DNA of 57,067 nucleotides. It comes from Promethearchaeota archaeon (GTDB lineage: Archaea; Asgardarchaeota; Lokiarchaeia; Sigynarchaeales; SOKP01). The stretch spans positions 1 to 57,067 of the forward strand of contig JAHPYY010000077.1 of NCBI GenBank assembly GCA_019058515.1, written 5' to 3'. Shown piece after piece: positions 27,460 to 36,767 of the stretch. Within the stretch, counting starts at the first letter, position 1. Each line of letters opens with the position of its first letter. The position numbers and the translations under genes were made by a program. The notes under the pieces were generated by a model that did no database searches, was not told the DNA's origin, and saw only the letters and a program-made list of their open reading frames with translations.

Positions 27460-28887
27460 ATGAAAAGATCATATGAGAAAATTGCCTTAAAAGCGGTTGA
27501 AAATGGTTTCAAGGCATTCAACTTTTCAGAACGGCTATCTTATGAAAAAAAAGTTAATCAATTTCTAAACTATTATAAAAAACAATATAAAAATGCTTAT
27601 TCAGAAGATTTTCAAGGAATTATCAATATTGAGATTGTTAAAAGTCTAATTGAACTAGAAAATAAAATCAGACTAAACAAAGATGTAATATCAAATCAAA
27701 AGAGCGGCAACTTCTTTATTTATAGAATTGTTTTTAAGGAAAAGCAATTTGTTCGAATAGGAAAAACGGTAGATTATGTTGCACGTCTAATAAAATATTT
27801 ATCCAAAGCTTTTACTTCAGGAAAAACCCACTTAGATGTTACAAACCTTCATTTAGATATTAGAGCCCTTAAGAATAGATGTTATTTTAATAACCAATTC
27901 GAATATCAAATTCTCCTTGTATCACCAAATTTAGAATATGTAAAAACTACAGAACGGCTGCTAACGATCTATGAAAACAAATATGAAAATGATATTGGTT
28001 TTGATTTGTCCATAAATAATTATTACAATAAAATTGTCGGAGATCTGTACGATTATATCGATGGCGATTTCCAAAATCATCACCCTAATTGGAGAGAAAT
28101 CCTTCCAGAAAAAATCGAATCTACAATTAAAATTCACTACAACTGGGATGACATATTAAGACAATTTCAAGATATTGATAGTATAACTACGATCATGAGG
28201 AGAGCTGTCTCGTTTGGTTTTACAATTAGGGGAACAGGCTGTTTACAGGATATAAGAGCGTATTTTATGAAACCAATTTTAATAAATTGTATCTTAAAAG
28301 ATTATAATCCGATCCAAATAGCTTCTAACTTAATAAGAGGGGGTTTTACATTTCTTAAGCAATTAAGTAACACAATTAGAGGTCGAAAACAATGGTTTAA
28401 TAAGATGTGCAACTACATATGGGGCTATGAAATGAATAAAATTGGATTTAGCACAGCGACAATTTTTAGAGTTAGGAAATTACTTTTATTCAAGGAGTTA
28501 TTAAAAGTAGCGAGAAATCCAAAATATAATACATTTTCTAAGGCAGAAGGCGAATTACATAAATGTGGGATTAAATTAAAAGAACCAAATCCCCCTAAAG
28601 ACAGAGGAGAATTATATGGTTTAATGAAAAACCTCCCTTTAGAAGAACAATTTTCATACAAACGAGAACAAAATAAAATTTTAGCGCCCCGCTTTGCTGA
28701 ATTACTGAGATATGACAATCCTAGGCTAAGCGTTGGGGATATAGCAGAAAAATTTGGACTTAATAAATATAATGATAAAAACCTAATCATCAACATGATT
28801 ATTAGAATTTTTCAATGTTATGTTAAACATCCTAGAAGTGTTAATGTGATAAGAGACTTCCTAGGAAAAAGTACTCTATTTACATGA
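27460..28887 (+). CDS. GIY-YIG-type (homing) endonuclease, probable
   Basis: In this 475-residue protein, residues ~84-190 fit a GIY-YIG domain: FFIYRI for GIY, FVRIGKTVDYVARLIKYL for YIG with the following Arg, and TERLLTIYENKYEND...GFDLS for the catalytic-Glu helix and GYNLS-like end. The rest is basic with helical segments that could bind DNA (for example TTIMRRAVSFGFTIRGTG; SVGDIAEKFGLNKYNDKN looks like a helix-turn-helix near the end). Such proteins are often free-standing or intron-encoded homing nucleases. Its place between a nog1 5' fragment and nog1 supports mobility. The motifs are degenerate, so moderate confidence. Confidence 0.62.
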   Translation: MKRSYEKIALKAVENGFKAFNFSERLSYEKKVNQFLNYYKKQYKNAYSEDFQGIINIEIVKSLIELENKIRLNKDVISNQKSGNFFIYRIVFKEKQFVRIGKTVDYVARLIKYLSKAFTSGKTHLDVTNLHLDIRALKNRCYFNNQFEYQILLVSPNLEYVKTTERLLTIYENKYENDIGFDLSINNYYNKIVGDLYDYIDGDFQNHHPNWREILPEKIESTIKIHYNWDDILRQFQDIDSITTIMRRAVSFGFTIRGTGCLQDIRAYFMKPILINCILKDYNPIQIASNLIRGGFTFLKQLSNTIRGRKQWFNKMCNYIWGYEMNKIGFSTATIFRVRKLLLFKELLKVARNPKYNTFSKAEGELHKCGIKLKEPNPPKDRGELYGLMKNLPLEEQFSYKREQNKILAPRFAELLRYDNPRLSVGDIAEKFGLNKYNDKNLIINMIIRIFQCYVKHPRSVNVIRDFLGKSTLFT

Positions 28888-28962
28888 GTAAATTATCCAA
28901 TAAATTAAAAAACTCATTTAATTTGTATTATATAATTAAATCCTGTTTTGATTTGATAGTGT

Positions 28963-29991
28963 TTGAAAAATCCTTTTGACGAATTTTATCACATTCCCAA
29001 TTCTCAGCAATTATTGGATATTACATTTAGAAGAGCTATGAAGGCTTCTCCACCTGTTTCAAAAAATGCTCCAATCCTTCTAAAGGCGAAAAAAAAAGAA
29101 GGGGCAAGAATTAAAACTGCTATAAAAGAGCTTGTTGATAGATTATTAAAAATTATAAAAAGTGTTCCGATTATTGAAGATTTACCTGATTTTTATAAAG
29201 AATTAGCTTCACTTTTAGTAGATACAAACAAATTAAAGCTCACTTTAGGAAAAATTAATGGGATTCTGCCAGTATTAAGCCAATTTGAGAGGGAATATAG
29301 GAAGAAATTAAGTCTAATTGAGAATCCAAAAGATGGAGATAAAGTTAGACGGTCTGCTTTTGGGCGAATCTCATCGATAATTTATAAGCAAAATTCAAAT
29401 TTAGAATATCTAAATAATATTCGAGGAAAATTAAGAGAAATACCTTCAATCGATTTCACGATGCCATGTGTTGTCGTAGCAGGATATCCTAATGTTGGAA
29501 AAAGTAGTATTGTGAAAAAAATCTCATCAGCAAAATCTCTTGAAGTCCAAGAATACCCGTTCACGACAAAGCAATTATATTTAGGACACATAGATGTTGA
29601 AAAGGAATTTTCTAAAGTTAAAATTCAAGTTATGGACACTCCAGGAATTTTAGACAGACCAATGCATAAGAGAAACGCCATTGAGCTTCAAGCGATATTA
29701 GCACTCAGACTAATCTCCGATGTAATTTTATTTATATTCGATCCAACTCTTGCATCGGGGTACTCTGTAGAATCCCAAATCGAACTATACCATGAAATAG
29801 AAGAAAACTTTGCAAAAAAAGGAAATATAAAAACTTTGATAGTATTTAATAAAATGGATTTAGCAAGTCAAAAAGAAATAGATTACTTAACTGAAGTATT
29901 GGAATTGAATTCTACCGATTACTTCTTGACTAATGCGCAAAGTGGAGAGAACCTCGATAGCTTAACACTCCATCTAAAAACCCTATTTTAA
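28963..29991 (+). CDS. nog1: Nog1-type GTPase (ribosome assembly)
   Basis: The 342-residue protein starts at a TTG and has the Nog1 N-terminal helical domain (1-~160; NPFDEFYHIP...LLDITFRRA). The G domain follows: G1 GYPNVGKSS (~residue 175), G2 YPFTTK, G3 DTPGIL, G4 NKMD, and an SA-like end (TNAQSGEN). Archaeal Nog1 lacks the long eukaryotic C-terminus, so the length is normal. Known eukaryotic Nog1 acts in 60S maturation. It heads a likely operon with the VOC gene and mfnF-mfnE. Its own 5' end appears to have been supplied or duplicated (see 26967). Confidence 0.88.
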   Translation: MKNPFDEFYHIPNSQQLLDITFRRAMKASPPVSKNAPILLKAKKKEGARIKTAIKELVDRLLKIIKSVPIIEDLPDFYKELASLLVDTNKLKLTLGKINGILPVLSQFEREYRKKLSLIENPKDGDKVRRSAFGRISSIIYKQNSNLEYLNNIRGKLREIPSIDFTMPCVVVAGYPNVGKSSIVKKISSAKSLEVQEYPFTTKQLYLGHIDVEKEFSKVKIQVMDTPGILDRPMHKRNAIELQAILALRLISDVILFIFDPTLASGYSVESQIELYHEIEENFAKKGNIKTLIVFNKMDLASQKEIDYLTEVLELNSTDYFLTNAQSGENLDSLTLHLKTLF

Positions 29992-30039
29992 ATTTATAAT
30001 TAGTTATTTTTAAATTTCCCAAAAACTAAAATAACAATT

Positions 30040-30510
30040 ATGGAATCGTTTAAGATCAATTTTGGCGATCTGAAAGTAGATCAACTAGGTTTCGTTTATA
30101 GAGACATTGAAAAACAAGCAAGCGTGATGGAGTCAATATTTGGATATTCCGAGTTCATATTTGGAGAGCCACACACCCAAGTTATTAATTTTCGAGGGAA
30201 AGAATCTCAAATCACTTCAAGATTAGCCTTTAGTCGTTTTGGAGGAACTCAGATAGAACTTATCCAATGGATTGATGGAGATTGCGCTTATAAAGAATTC
30301 TTGGACCAAGGAAAAGAAGGGTTTCATCACATTGCTGTATATATTGAAGATATAGAAAATTATTTAAAATGGTTTGAGAAACATGGAATCGGGACTATAC
30401 AAACAGGAGAAATATTTAACACAAAATGGGCGTACATGGATTCAGAAAAGAAATTCGGCACGGTTGTTGAACTTTTAGAAAAGAAGAGAAAAAGGAAAAA
30501 GAAAAAGTAG
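30040..30510 (+). CDS. VOC-family (glyoxalase fold) protein
   Basis: The 156-residue protein has two beta-alpha-beta-beta-beta modules of the vicinal oxygen chelate fold: DQLGFVYRDIEKQASVMESI and FHHIAVYIEDIENYLKWF. Possible metal ligands are His in FHHIAVYI and the Glu in VVELLE. Relatives include methylmalonyl-CoA epimerase and glyoxalases. The C-terminus is a run of Lys and Arg. It ends 5 bases before mfnF, so co-expression with methanofuran genes is likely; the actual substrate is unknown. Confidence 0.72.
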   Translation: MESFKINFGDLKVDQLGFVYRDIEKQASVMESIFGYSEFIFGEPHTQVINFRGKESQITSRLAFSRFGGTQIELIQWIDGDCAYKEFLDQGKEGFHHIAVYIEDIENYLKWFEKHGIGTIQTGEIFNTKWAYMDSEKKFGTVVELLEKKRKRKKKK

Positions 30511-30515
30511 GTTTA

Positions 30516-31592
30516 ATGTATATTCTTGGATTTGACATTGGAGGAGCCAACACTAAAAGTGCGTTAATTCAAGGGAAGAATAATGAGTTATTTACTTTGA
30601 ATTCTTATATTGAATTTTTCCCCTTTTGGCAGAGTTCTCTAAAAGAAATACCTTTAATGTTGAGTAGAGTATATCAAAGACTTATACAGGGAACTACGCT
30701 TAGTTTAGAGGACATAGACTATATAGCAATCACTATAACAGCCGAACTCTCAGACGCTTTTCAAACTAAAAGAGAAGGTATTTTGACAATACTCGATGCA
30801 CTGGAACAAGTTTTTGAGAAGAATAAATTGCTTTTTATTAGTTCCGATGCTACATTTGTGGATTACGATATAGCAATAATGGATCATCTGAAGGTTTCGG
30901 GAGCAAATTGGGCATCCACCGCTTTATTTCTCGGAAAATTCATATCAAATTGTGTATTAATTGATGCAGGTTCCACTACTGTAGATATAATACCTATTTT
31001 AAACTCAAAACCAATAACGGTTGGTAAAACTGATGTTGAGAGAATGCTCAACCACGAGCTAATTTACACGGGAGGTTTAAGAGCGACTATTCCTTCGATT
31101 ACTCATTTTGTTCCTTATCAAGGAAAAAAGATTAGGATATCTTTTGAAAAGTTCGCGTTAATATCTGATATACATAGGATTTTGGATAATATTACCGAAA
31201 AGGAGTATCTCAACGACACCGCAGACGGTAGGACTAGATCTATGGAAGATTGTTATGCAAGGCTTTCTAGAATAATCTGTATGGACAAAAACATGATCAC
31301 TTTTGAAGAATTAAAAAACATCGCTCAGTACATTTACGATCAACAGCTTTTAATCATAAAATCTGAAATTTCGCAATTTATCGATAATCTAATAATCCGA
31401 GAACCTTCCTTTAAGGAAACCATCGATTTTGTGATTACAGGTCTGTCCTCAGAGTTTTTAATAAGGAAATCTTTAGAAGGTCTTGGACATAAGCATATTC
31501 TTGACTATAAAGAGATTACTAAGATTTCAGACAATATAAGCTCCTCAGCTTTAGCAGTAGCAGGATCTTTATACTTCTATCTTATAAACTAA
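30516..31592 (+). CDS. mfnF: Methanofuran biosynthesis condensing enzyme MfnF
   Basis: The 358-residue protein has a hydantoinase/ASKHA-type fold: FDIGGANTKSALI at the N-terminus (phosphate 1), LLFISSDATFVDYDIA, and VLIDAGSTTVDIIPI (phosphate 2), then TGLSSEFLIR. This matches the H4MPT-linked C1 transfer pathway protein family, of which MfnF joins the aminomethylfuran pyrophosphate to glutamyl-tyramine. Next to it, 14 bases on, is the kinase MfnE, which makes that substrate. Together they support methanofuran synthesis and a tetrahydromethanopterin-linked C1 pathway. Confidence 0.8.
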   Translation: MYILGFDIGGANTKSALIQGKNNELFTLNSYIEFFPFWQSSLKEIPLMLSRVYQRLIQGTTLSLEDIDYIAITITAELSDAFQTKREGILTILDALEQVFEKNKLLFISSDATFVDYDIAIMDHLKVSGANWASTALFLGKFISNCVLIDAGSTTVDIIPILNSKPITVGKTDVERMLNHELIYTGGLRATIPSITHFVPYQGKKIRISFEKFALISDIHRILDNITEKEYLNDTADGRTRSMEDCYARLSRIICMDKNMITFEELKNIAQYIYDQQLLIIKSEISQFIDNLIIREPSFKETIDFVITGLSSEFLIRKSLEGLGHKHILDYKEITKISDNISSSALAVAGSLYFYLIN

Positions 31593-31605
31593 TTATAGTG
31601 GGACT

Positions 31606-32325
31606 ATGAAAACGGCTCTTTTAAAGATCGGGGGAAAAATATTGGACAGAAGTGACGATTTAATAAGTACAATCTCGCAATTAACGCAACTTTACGAGGA
31701 CGACACCTTACACAAAATAATTATAATTCCTGGAGGAGGCACGACGGCTAATTTTGTAAGAGAAATATATTCGGAATTTAAGATGACAGATTCAGAAGCA
31801 CATTGGCTAGCTATTTTTTCTATGAATTTCAACGGCAAAATATTGCAATACAAATTTCCTCATTTGGATTCTACTGAAAGCTTGGTTAAACTAAAAGACA
31901 TCACTCGATGTTTTACAATATTTTTACCTTATAAGTTATTGCGAGAAGAGGATCTATTACCACATTCATGGAATGTGACCTCTGACTCAATTACCCTTTA
32001 TATAGCTCACAAATTAGGTCTTTCTGAGTGTTTTTTAATTAAAGATGTTGACGGCATCTACGACAAAGAGAATCATCTAATCGAGTTAATAAAATCGAAA
32101 GAATTAATGAATTTAAAAGTGGAAAATTACCTTGCCAAAATTGAACATTTTAATCAACCATTAAAAGAATTGTCAAAACCCATTGATCAATATTTACCGA
32201 AATTGATAGAAAAGTATAAGAACTCATGTATTATCCTAAATGGGAAATCTGAACGAATGGACATATATAATTATTTTACTCGTTCCAAAATTAAAGATCT
32301 TAAATATACTAAAATAGTTCCATGA
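31606..32325 (+). CDS. mfnE: Amino acid kinase-family methanofuran kinase MfnE
   Basis: The 239-residue protein has an amino acid kinase fold: LLKIGGKILD at the N-terminus, IIIPGGGTTANFVR, the family-specific SWNVTSDSITLYIAHKLG, and LIKDVDGIYD. This is the [5-(aminomethyl)furan-3-yl]methyl phosphate kinase pattern rather than acetylglutamate or uridylate kinase. The enzyme produces the pyrophosphate used by MfnF. It starts 14 bases after mfnF and is the last gene of the operon. Confidence 0.82.
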   Translation: MKTALLKIGGKILDRSDDLISTISQLTQLYEDDTLHKIIIIPGGGTTANFVREIYSEFKMTDSEAHWLAIFSMNFNGKILQYKFPHLDSTESLVKLKDITRCFTIFLPYKLLREEDLLPHSWNVTSDSITLYIAHKLGLSECFLIKDVDGIYDKENHLIELIKSKELMNLKVENYLAKIEHFNQPLKELSKPIDQYLPKLIEKYKNSCIILNGKSERMDIYNYFTRSKIKDLKYTKIVP

Positions 32326-32460
32326 TCCTTTTCCTAATTACAAACAAAACTTGTATAAACATTAGCAAATTTCTTCATAATTTAAGTTAAAGGTTTATTT
32401 AGACCGAAAAATAATATTTTAATAACTTAATTTTTCAATATTTTAAGACTTGAATATAAA

Positions 32461-32958
32461 ATGGATCCGGAAGAAGTTAAAAAGAACGGGGAATTTCTCG
32501 TCAATTATCTTAAAGGTAGAGAAATTCCAGATACAGCGACCGTAAATGTTAGATATAAAAATTTAGTAGGGTTTGCTAAGATTTACGGAATCGAAGATTC
32601 TAAGTATGTAGGATCTGAAGAGGAGATCGTAGCTTGTCGAGCATTCGCTAACAATTTTACTATAAAAGCTCTATATAAATTATTAATCGGTATGAAAGTA
32701 GTTCAAGATGGAAAAGAACGCCCATTTCTCATTGATCTCGGCAGGATATTACACGCCCGTCAGAAATACGATTGGGACGGATGTGCTGATGTAAAACCTG
32801 GAGATAAGTTAAAGATTTCAGCTAAATGGGGTAATGTTTGGGTAGTTGAGAAAAACATGATTCTATTTGCAGATCTTTTAGTTGAAGTAAAAAATCAAAA
32901 CGGAGAACTCGTATGTAAACCCACTGTAACCGCTGCGGTTAGGCCAGGAGGGTATTAA
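32461..32958 (+). CDS. MaoC N-terminal-like (FAS1-type) dehydratase subunit
   Basis: The 165-residue protein resembles the FAS1-like/MaoC N-terminal hot-dog domain: the segment YGIEDSKYVGSE near residue 38, HARQKYDW (candidate active region), and a VTAAVRPGGY end. It lacks the NPIHxD hydratase signature, which is on the next gene 20 bases downstream. The two therefore look like a split two-subunit (R)-specific enoyl-CoA hydratase / 3-hydroxyacyl dehydratase. Substrate and pathway unknown. Confidence 0.65.
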   Translation: MDPEEVKKNGEFLVNYLKGREIPDTATVNVRYKNLVGFAKIYGIEDSKYVGSEEEIVACRAFANNFTIKALYKLLIGMKVVQDGKERPFLIDLGRILHARQKYDWDGCADVKPGDKLKISAKWGNVWVVEKNMILFADLLVEVKNQNGELVCKPTVTAAVRPGGY

Positions 32959-32978
32959 TTAAGGGGGAGGGAAAAATT

Positions 32979-33527
32979 ATGGTAAAAATTTCAGATATTA
33001 AGGTTGGACAAGTTATAAAGAATGAATTTAACGGTATAACTCGCGAACTTTTAAGAAAATACGCAAAAGTTTCAGGAGATACGAATCCAATCCACACAAA
33101 CGATGTGGTTGCGGAAAAAGCAGGATTAAAAGGAATCATTGCTCACGGACTATTTAGTTTTGGTTTTATCAGTAAACTTTTCGAGGTTTTTCTAAATCAT
33201 GAGAAAGATGGTAAAATTATTGAACTCGCTATTGAAATGAGAGCTATGGTCAGGTGTGGAGATTTATTGATAACAGAAGGTAAAGTTACAAAAATCAAAG
33301 GAAAGAGAGTTCATTTTGATGTAACTCAAACAACTATTACTAATGTGGACATTAAAGATAAAGATGGCAATGTTATTAAGCAATTTGAAGCAGGAGAACG
33401 AGGATACATTTCAGAAAAAGATATAACGCAAAATTTAATAAAAACCAAAGAGATTCCCGAAGGAATTCTGACATATAGAGAACGTGTAGCAACTCCAGGT
33501 ACTGCGATAATTGAATTGAATGAATAG
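32979..33527 (+). CDS. MaoC-type (R)-specific enoyl-CoA hydratase subunit
   Basis: The 182-residue protein has the hydratase 2 signature at residues ~27-55: YAKVSGDTNPIHTND with the catalytic Asp/His pair, then GIIAHGLFSFGF. It is preceded by a very strong purine-rich ribosome site (GGGGGAGGG). Together with the preceding gene it should hydrate trans-2-enoyl-CoA or dehydrate 3-hydroxyacyl-CoA. C-terminal ~40 residues are an extra tail. Confidence 0.82.
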   Translation: MVKISDIKVGQVIKNEFNGITRELLRKYAKVSGDTNPIHTNDVVAEKAGLKGIIAHGLFSFGFISKLFEVFLNHEKDGKIIELAIEMRAMVRCGDLLITEGKVTKIKGKRVHFDVTQTTITNVDIKDKDGNVIKQFEAGERGYISEKDITQNLIKTKEIPEGILTYRERVATPGTAIIELNE

Positions 33528-33691
33528 CAACGCGTTAGGTGATAAAATTCCCATCAATTTTTTTTAAATTCTTATACTCCTATTTTGAATTTCAGATAGA
33601 AATATTAAAAGGCTTTTATACTAGAAAGTTGCAATAATTTTTGTTGGATTAAATTAAATTAAAATCATTCCTATATCCATAGGTCTAATCA

Positions 33692-36640
33692 TTGAAGTTA
33701 GTAATATACGACATTGAAAGGAGCGAAAAATTAATTCGCTTTGGTAATTACGAAAAAGCGGTAGACAAGATAATAGAGGCTATTGACACATATGAAAACA
33801 AAAACTTAGTTTACCGCAGTCTAAACCTTTTAAGTCTAATTTGCGATAAAAACTCTGCTATATCACTAAAAGTCGTAAAATTCATCAAACCCTATATAAA
33901 CGAGTCAGATTCATGGATAAGATTAATATCCCTGGAAATTCTCTACCAAATTTCTCTATTTAGACCGAACTTACTAATTGACCTTCTTGGAAAAGTACGT
34001 AATAGACTATACGATAATGATTCTGCAATCAGAAGATTGTCCGTTAGGATAATTGGAAATTTGATTTTAAAATTGTACATTGATCAAGTGTTACTTACGG
34101 AAGTTATTGACGAATATACAGAGAAGTTAATGGATAACGATTGGAAAGTAAAGTTACATGTAATAAAAACTTTAAAAAGGATTCTTAACCAAGATTACAC
34201 AAAAATCAAAGATCTTGAGCCTCTGCTCTCAATGGTTATAGTCAATTTACGAGACGAAGACGATGATGTTGCAAGAGCCTCAGCAGAATTGTTGAAGATT
34301 TTAAGCACATATTTCTTATCCAAAGAAAAGATATTTTATATTCTGTTAAATCTTTTACATAACGAAACGACTAGGGTAAAAGAATTAATAATTTGGTTAA
34401 TCGGGGAAATCGGAAAAGAGCAATCGTCTGAGATCATTCCTATAATTCCAAAGTTGATTAAATTATTAGAGATAGATGACTATAAGATTCAAATTAAAGT
34501 TATCAACGCGTTAATAAAAATAGCTGAAAATAACTTTGACCAAATTTGGAGCAATCTAATTAATTACTCAAGTCAAGCCAGCAATTATGTAATCCGAGAA
34601 AATTTGAATAATGCTTTATATCACCTCAGTCAGAAATACATCACAAAAATTTTCCCCTACATTTTTGAGGAGTTAGAAAATCCTGCTCAAAAAATCCGTG
34701 ATGCCGTTTCATTAGTGTTTAAACGGCTATACGAAGAGTATAAAATAGAAATAGATAACGAGATTTCTAAAATACTTTACAGATTGGAGTCTAAATATTG
34801 GAGAGCGCGAAAAAACACCATATTATTACTGGAAAACATATGCTTCATATTGAATATCCAGTCAATCGCAGTGTGGTTAACAATAGAACTTGAGAGATTG
34901 CTAAAAAACGAAAAGGATCCGGATGTAAGAGAGGAACTCATCATAGCGCTTAGAAATATCAAAATAAACTTCAAAAATATCGACATTATAAACAAGAGAA
35001 TTAATCAACAAATTTCGAATTTTCAAGAAAAGATAGACGAATTCCAAAGAATACCTGCTAAATTTCGAGAAAAGTTAAACTCATACATTTCAGAATTTCA
35101 GTTTAACAACACCGAAATACAGTTGAACAAGATGTATAATAACATACTTAAAAAAATTAACAAATTCAACAAAGAATTGAACACATTTGAATATAAAAGG
35201 TTAGCAAACGATTTATTGGAAGAATGGGAAGACACCAAAATACAGGTTATTGACGAGTTAGGAATAATTAAAAGTTTTATTAAGGAAATATGTGACGATA
35301 AAAAAGAAGAGTATCTTGACCAATTAAGGGGAAAAATACAAGTTTTACTAAAAAAAATCGATGTGTTAGGCGCAAAATACGAGTATATAAAAGAAGAGAA
35401 CATCGATAATTACATTACTGAGGATAATTCGAAGTTTGAACTCATAAGTAACCAAGGATTAGAATTCTATTTCGATCAAATTACCCAGATACGGAGAAAT
35501 ATGTTTCGGATCGATGTGGAAATTAGAGAATTATTGATAAACAATGCAGAATTCAACGAGATCTTTAAGAATTTACTCAGAAAGTGGGTTTCTACAAAGA
35601 TCAAAATACAAATCTTCCTAAACGATCTCGATAAGGATATTAAATCAATGAAAGAAGACATAATCTCCCAATATTTACAAGCAGATAGGAAACTGGAGTT
35701 AACTGAGAAAACTCAATTAATAAACGGATTAAACAATGAATTTACTTTTCAATTACTTCAGAGTTATATTCAAGATCTAATTTACGAGGGTATCGAAGGA
35801 CTAAAAAAGCTTAACAATAATTTTATTGTGTTAAACGAGAAACTCGAGTATTTAATTAAGAAAGAAGAATACGAAAAAGCTAAAAACCTATTAGACGTTA
35901 ATTCCTCGCAAATTAAGACTTATATAGGTGAAATGGAAAAACAGCTTGATACTATACTAGGGAACAACATCAACTTATCAAAAGAAGATAATTTATTTAA
36001 TAAATACATACGTCCCTATTTAAGCACTATGGACGCATCGAAAGAATTACTGGTAAATAAACTGAAATCATTTGTCAGTAAGAGTTATGAAACCATATAT
36101 ATACACCAATTAAACTATTACCTAAACATTATGAATCCAATATCAATTGAGCTCTTATCAGAAAATATGGGTATAACGACTGATGAACTTACAGAATTTA
36201 TTCTTAAAAACAGCAATCGAGGTAAAATAAATGTGAGGATTATAAAAGACAAGGTGTTTACCGAGAGAGTTGACGATTACGCTTTAACTTTGAAAGAACC
36301 GCTGGTATTTAAGAATATAAAAACAGAAGGTAATTCAATCTTTCTTAAGTTTAAAATATCAAATCCTACCCACCTTGATCTTAAGCAATTTCACATATCT
36401 CTTAAAATACCAAATTACCTACATATCTCGAAAAAAAGTATGTATCCCAAAGTAATTAATTTTGATACGCTTAAAAGCGGTGAAAACTTCAAATTTGACT
36501 ACAAATTAAAATTAGAACGAGAAGTAAAGAGAAACTTAGCAGATCCGACGGCAGATGAAATAAGGCTGGATATTTTTTACAAGAATGCGTTTGAAATGTC
36601 TAAAAAAATAGTAAAGAAATTAAATCTATTGTTACCATAA
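33692..36640 (+). CDS. HEAT-repeat protein with coiled coil, winged-helix-like and ear-like domains
   Basis: In this 982-residue protein (TTG start), residues ~1-440 are HEAT/adaptin-like helical repeats (e.g. VNLRDEDDDVARASAELLKIL, LENPAQKIRDAVSLVF). Residues ~450-800 are long coiled coil. Residues ~810-870 look like a winged helix of the PCI type (ISIELLSENMGITTDELTEFI). The last ~110 residues read like an immunoglobulin-like beta sandwich (VFKNIKTEGNSIFLKFKISN). HEAT solenoid plus C-terminal beta-sandwich ear recalls eukaryotic adaptor/coat subunits. That relation is inference; no motif proves it. Confidence 0.65.
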   Translation: MKLVIYDIERSEKLIRFGNYEKAVDKIIEAIDTYENKNLVYRSLNLLSLICDKNSAISLKVVKFIKPYINESDSWIRLISLEILYQISLFRPNLLIDLLGKVRNRLYDNDSAIRRLSVRIIGNLILKLYIDQVLLTEVIDEYTEKLMDNDWKVKLHVIKTLKRILNQDYTKIKDLEPLLSMVIVNLRDEDDDVARASAELLKILSTYFLSKEKIFYILLNLLHNETTRVKELIIWLIGEIGKEQSSEIIPIIPKLIKLLEIDDYKIQIKVINALIKIAENNFDQIWSNLINYSSQASNYVIRENLNNALYHLSQKYITKIFPYIFEELENPAQKIRDAVSLVFKRLYEEYKIEIDNEISKILYRLESKYWRARKNTILLLENICFILNIQSIAVWLTIELERLLKNEKDPDVREELIIALRNIKINFKNIDIINKRINQQISNFQEKIDEFQRIPAKFREKLNSYISEFQFNNTEIQLNKMYNNILKKINKFNKELNTFEYKRLANDLLEEWEDTKIQVIDELGIIKSFIKEICDDKKEEYLDQLRGKIQVLLKKIDVLGAKYEYIKEENIDNYITEDNSKFELISNQGLEFYFDQITQIRRNMFRIDVEIRELLINNAEFNEIFKNLLRKWVSTKIKIQIFLNDLDKDIKSMKEDIISQYLQADRKLELTEKTQLINGLNNEFTFQLLQSYIQDLIYEGIEGLKKLNNNFIVLNEKLEYLIKKEEYEKAKNLLDVNSSQIKTYIGEMEKQLDTILGNNINLSKEDNLFNKYIRPYLSTMDASKELLVNKLKSFVSKSYETIYIHQLNYYLNIMNPISIELLSENMGITTDELTEFILKNSNRGKINVRIIKDKVFTERVDDYALTLKEPLVFKNIKTEGNSIFLKFKISNPTHLDLKQFHISLKIPNYLHISKKSMYPKVINFDTLKSGENFKFDYKLKLEREVKRNLADPTADEIRLDIFYKNAFEMSKKIVKKLNLLLP

Positions 36641-36767
36641 AATTTTGTGTATTTTAGTGGTTTACTTTCATTAGATATTTCTATCGATTTAATCGATAAA
36701 TAAATCGAAAAATTTTAACTAAATTCTTTCAAATTTATAATTAAATCAATGAATTTCACAAGTTGAG

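Noticed and set aside
26967..29991. Intron in nog1 with the GIY-YIG gene inside it
   Set aside because: Intact nog1 has its own complete N-terminus at 28963, so the upstream fragment is a duplicate and not a first exon.
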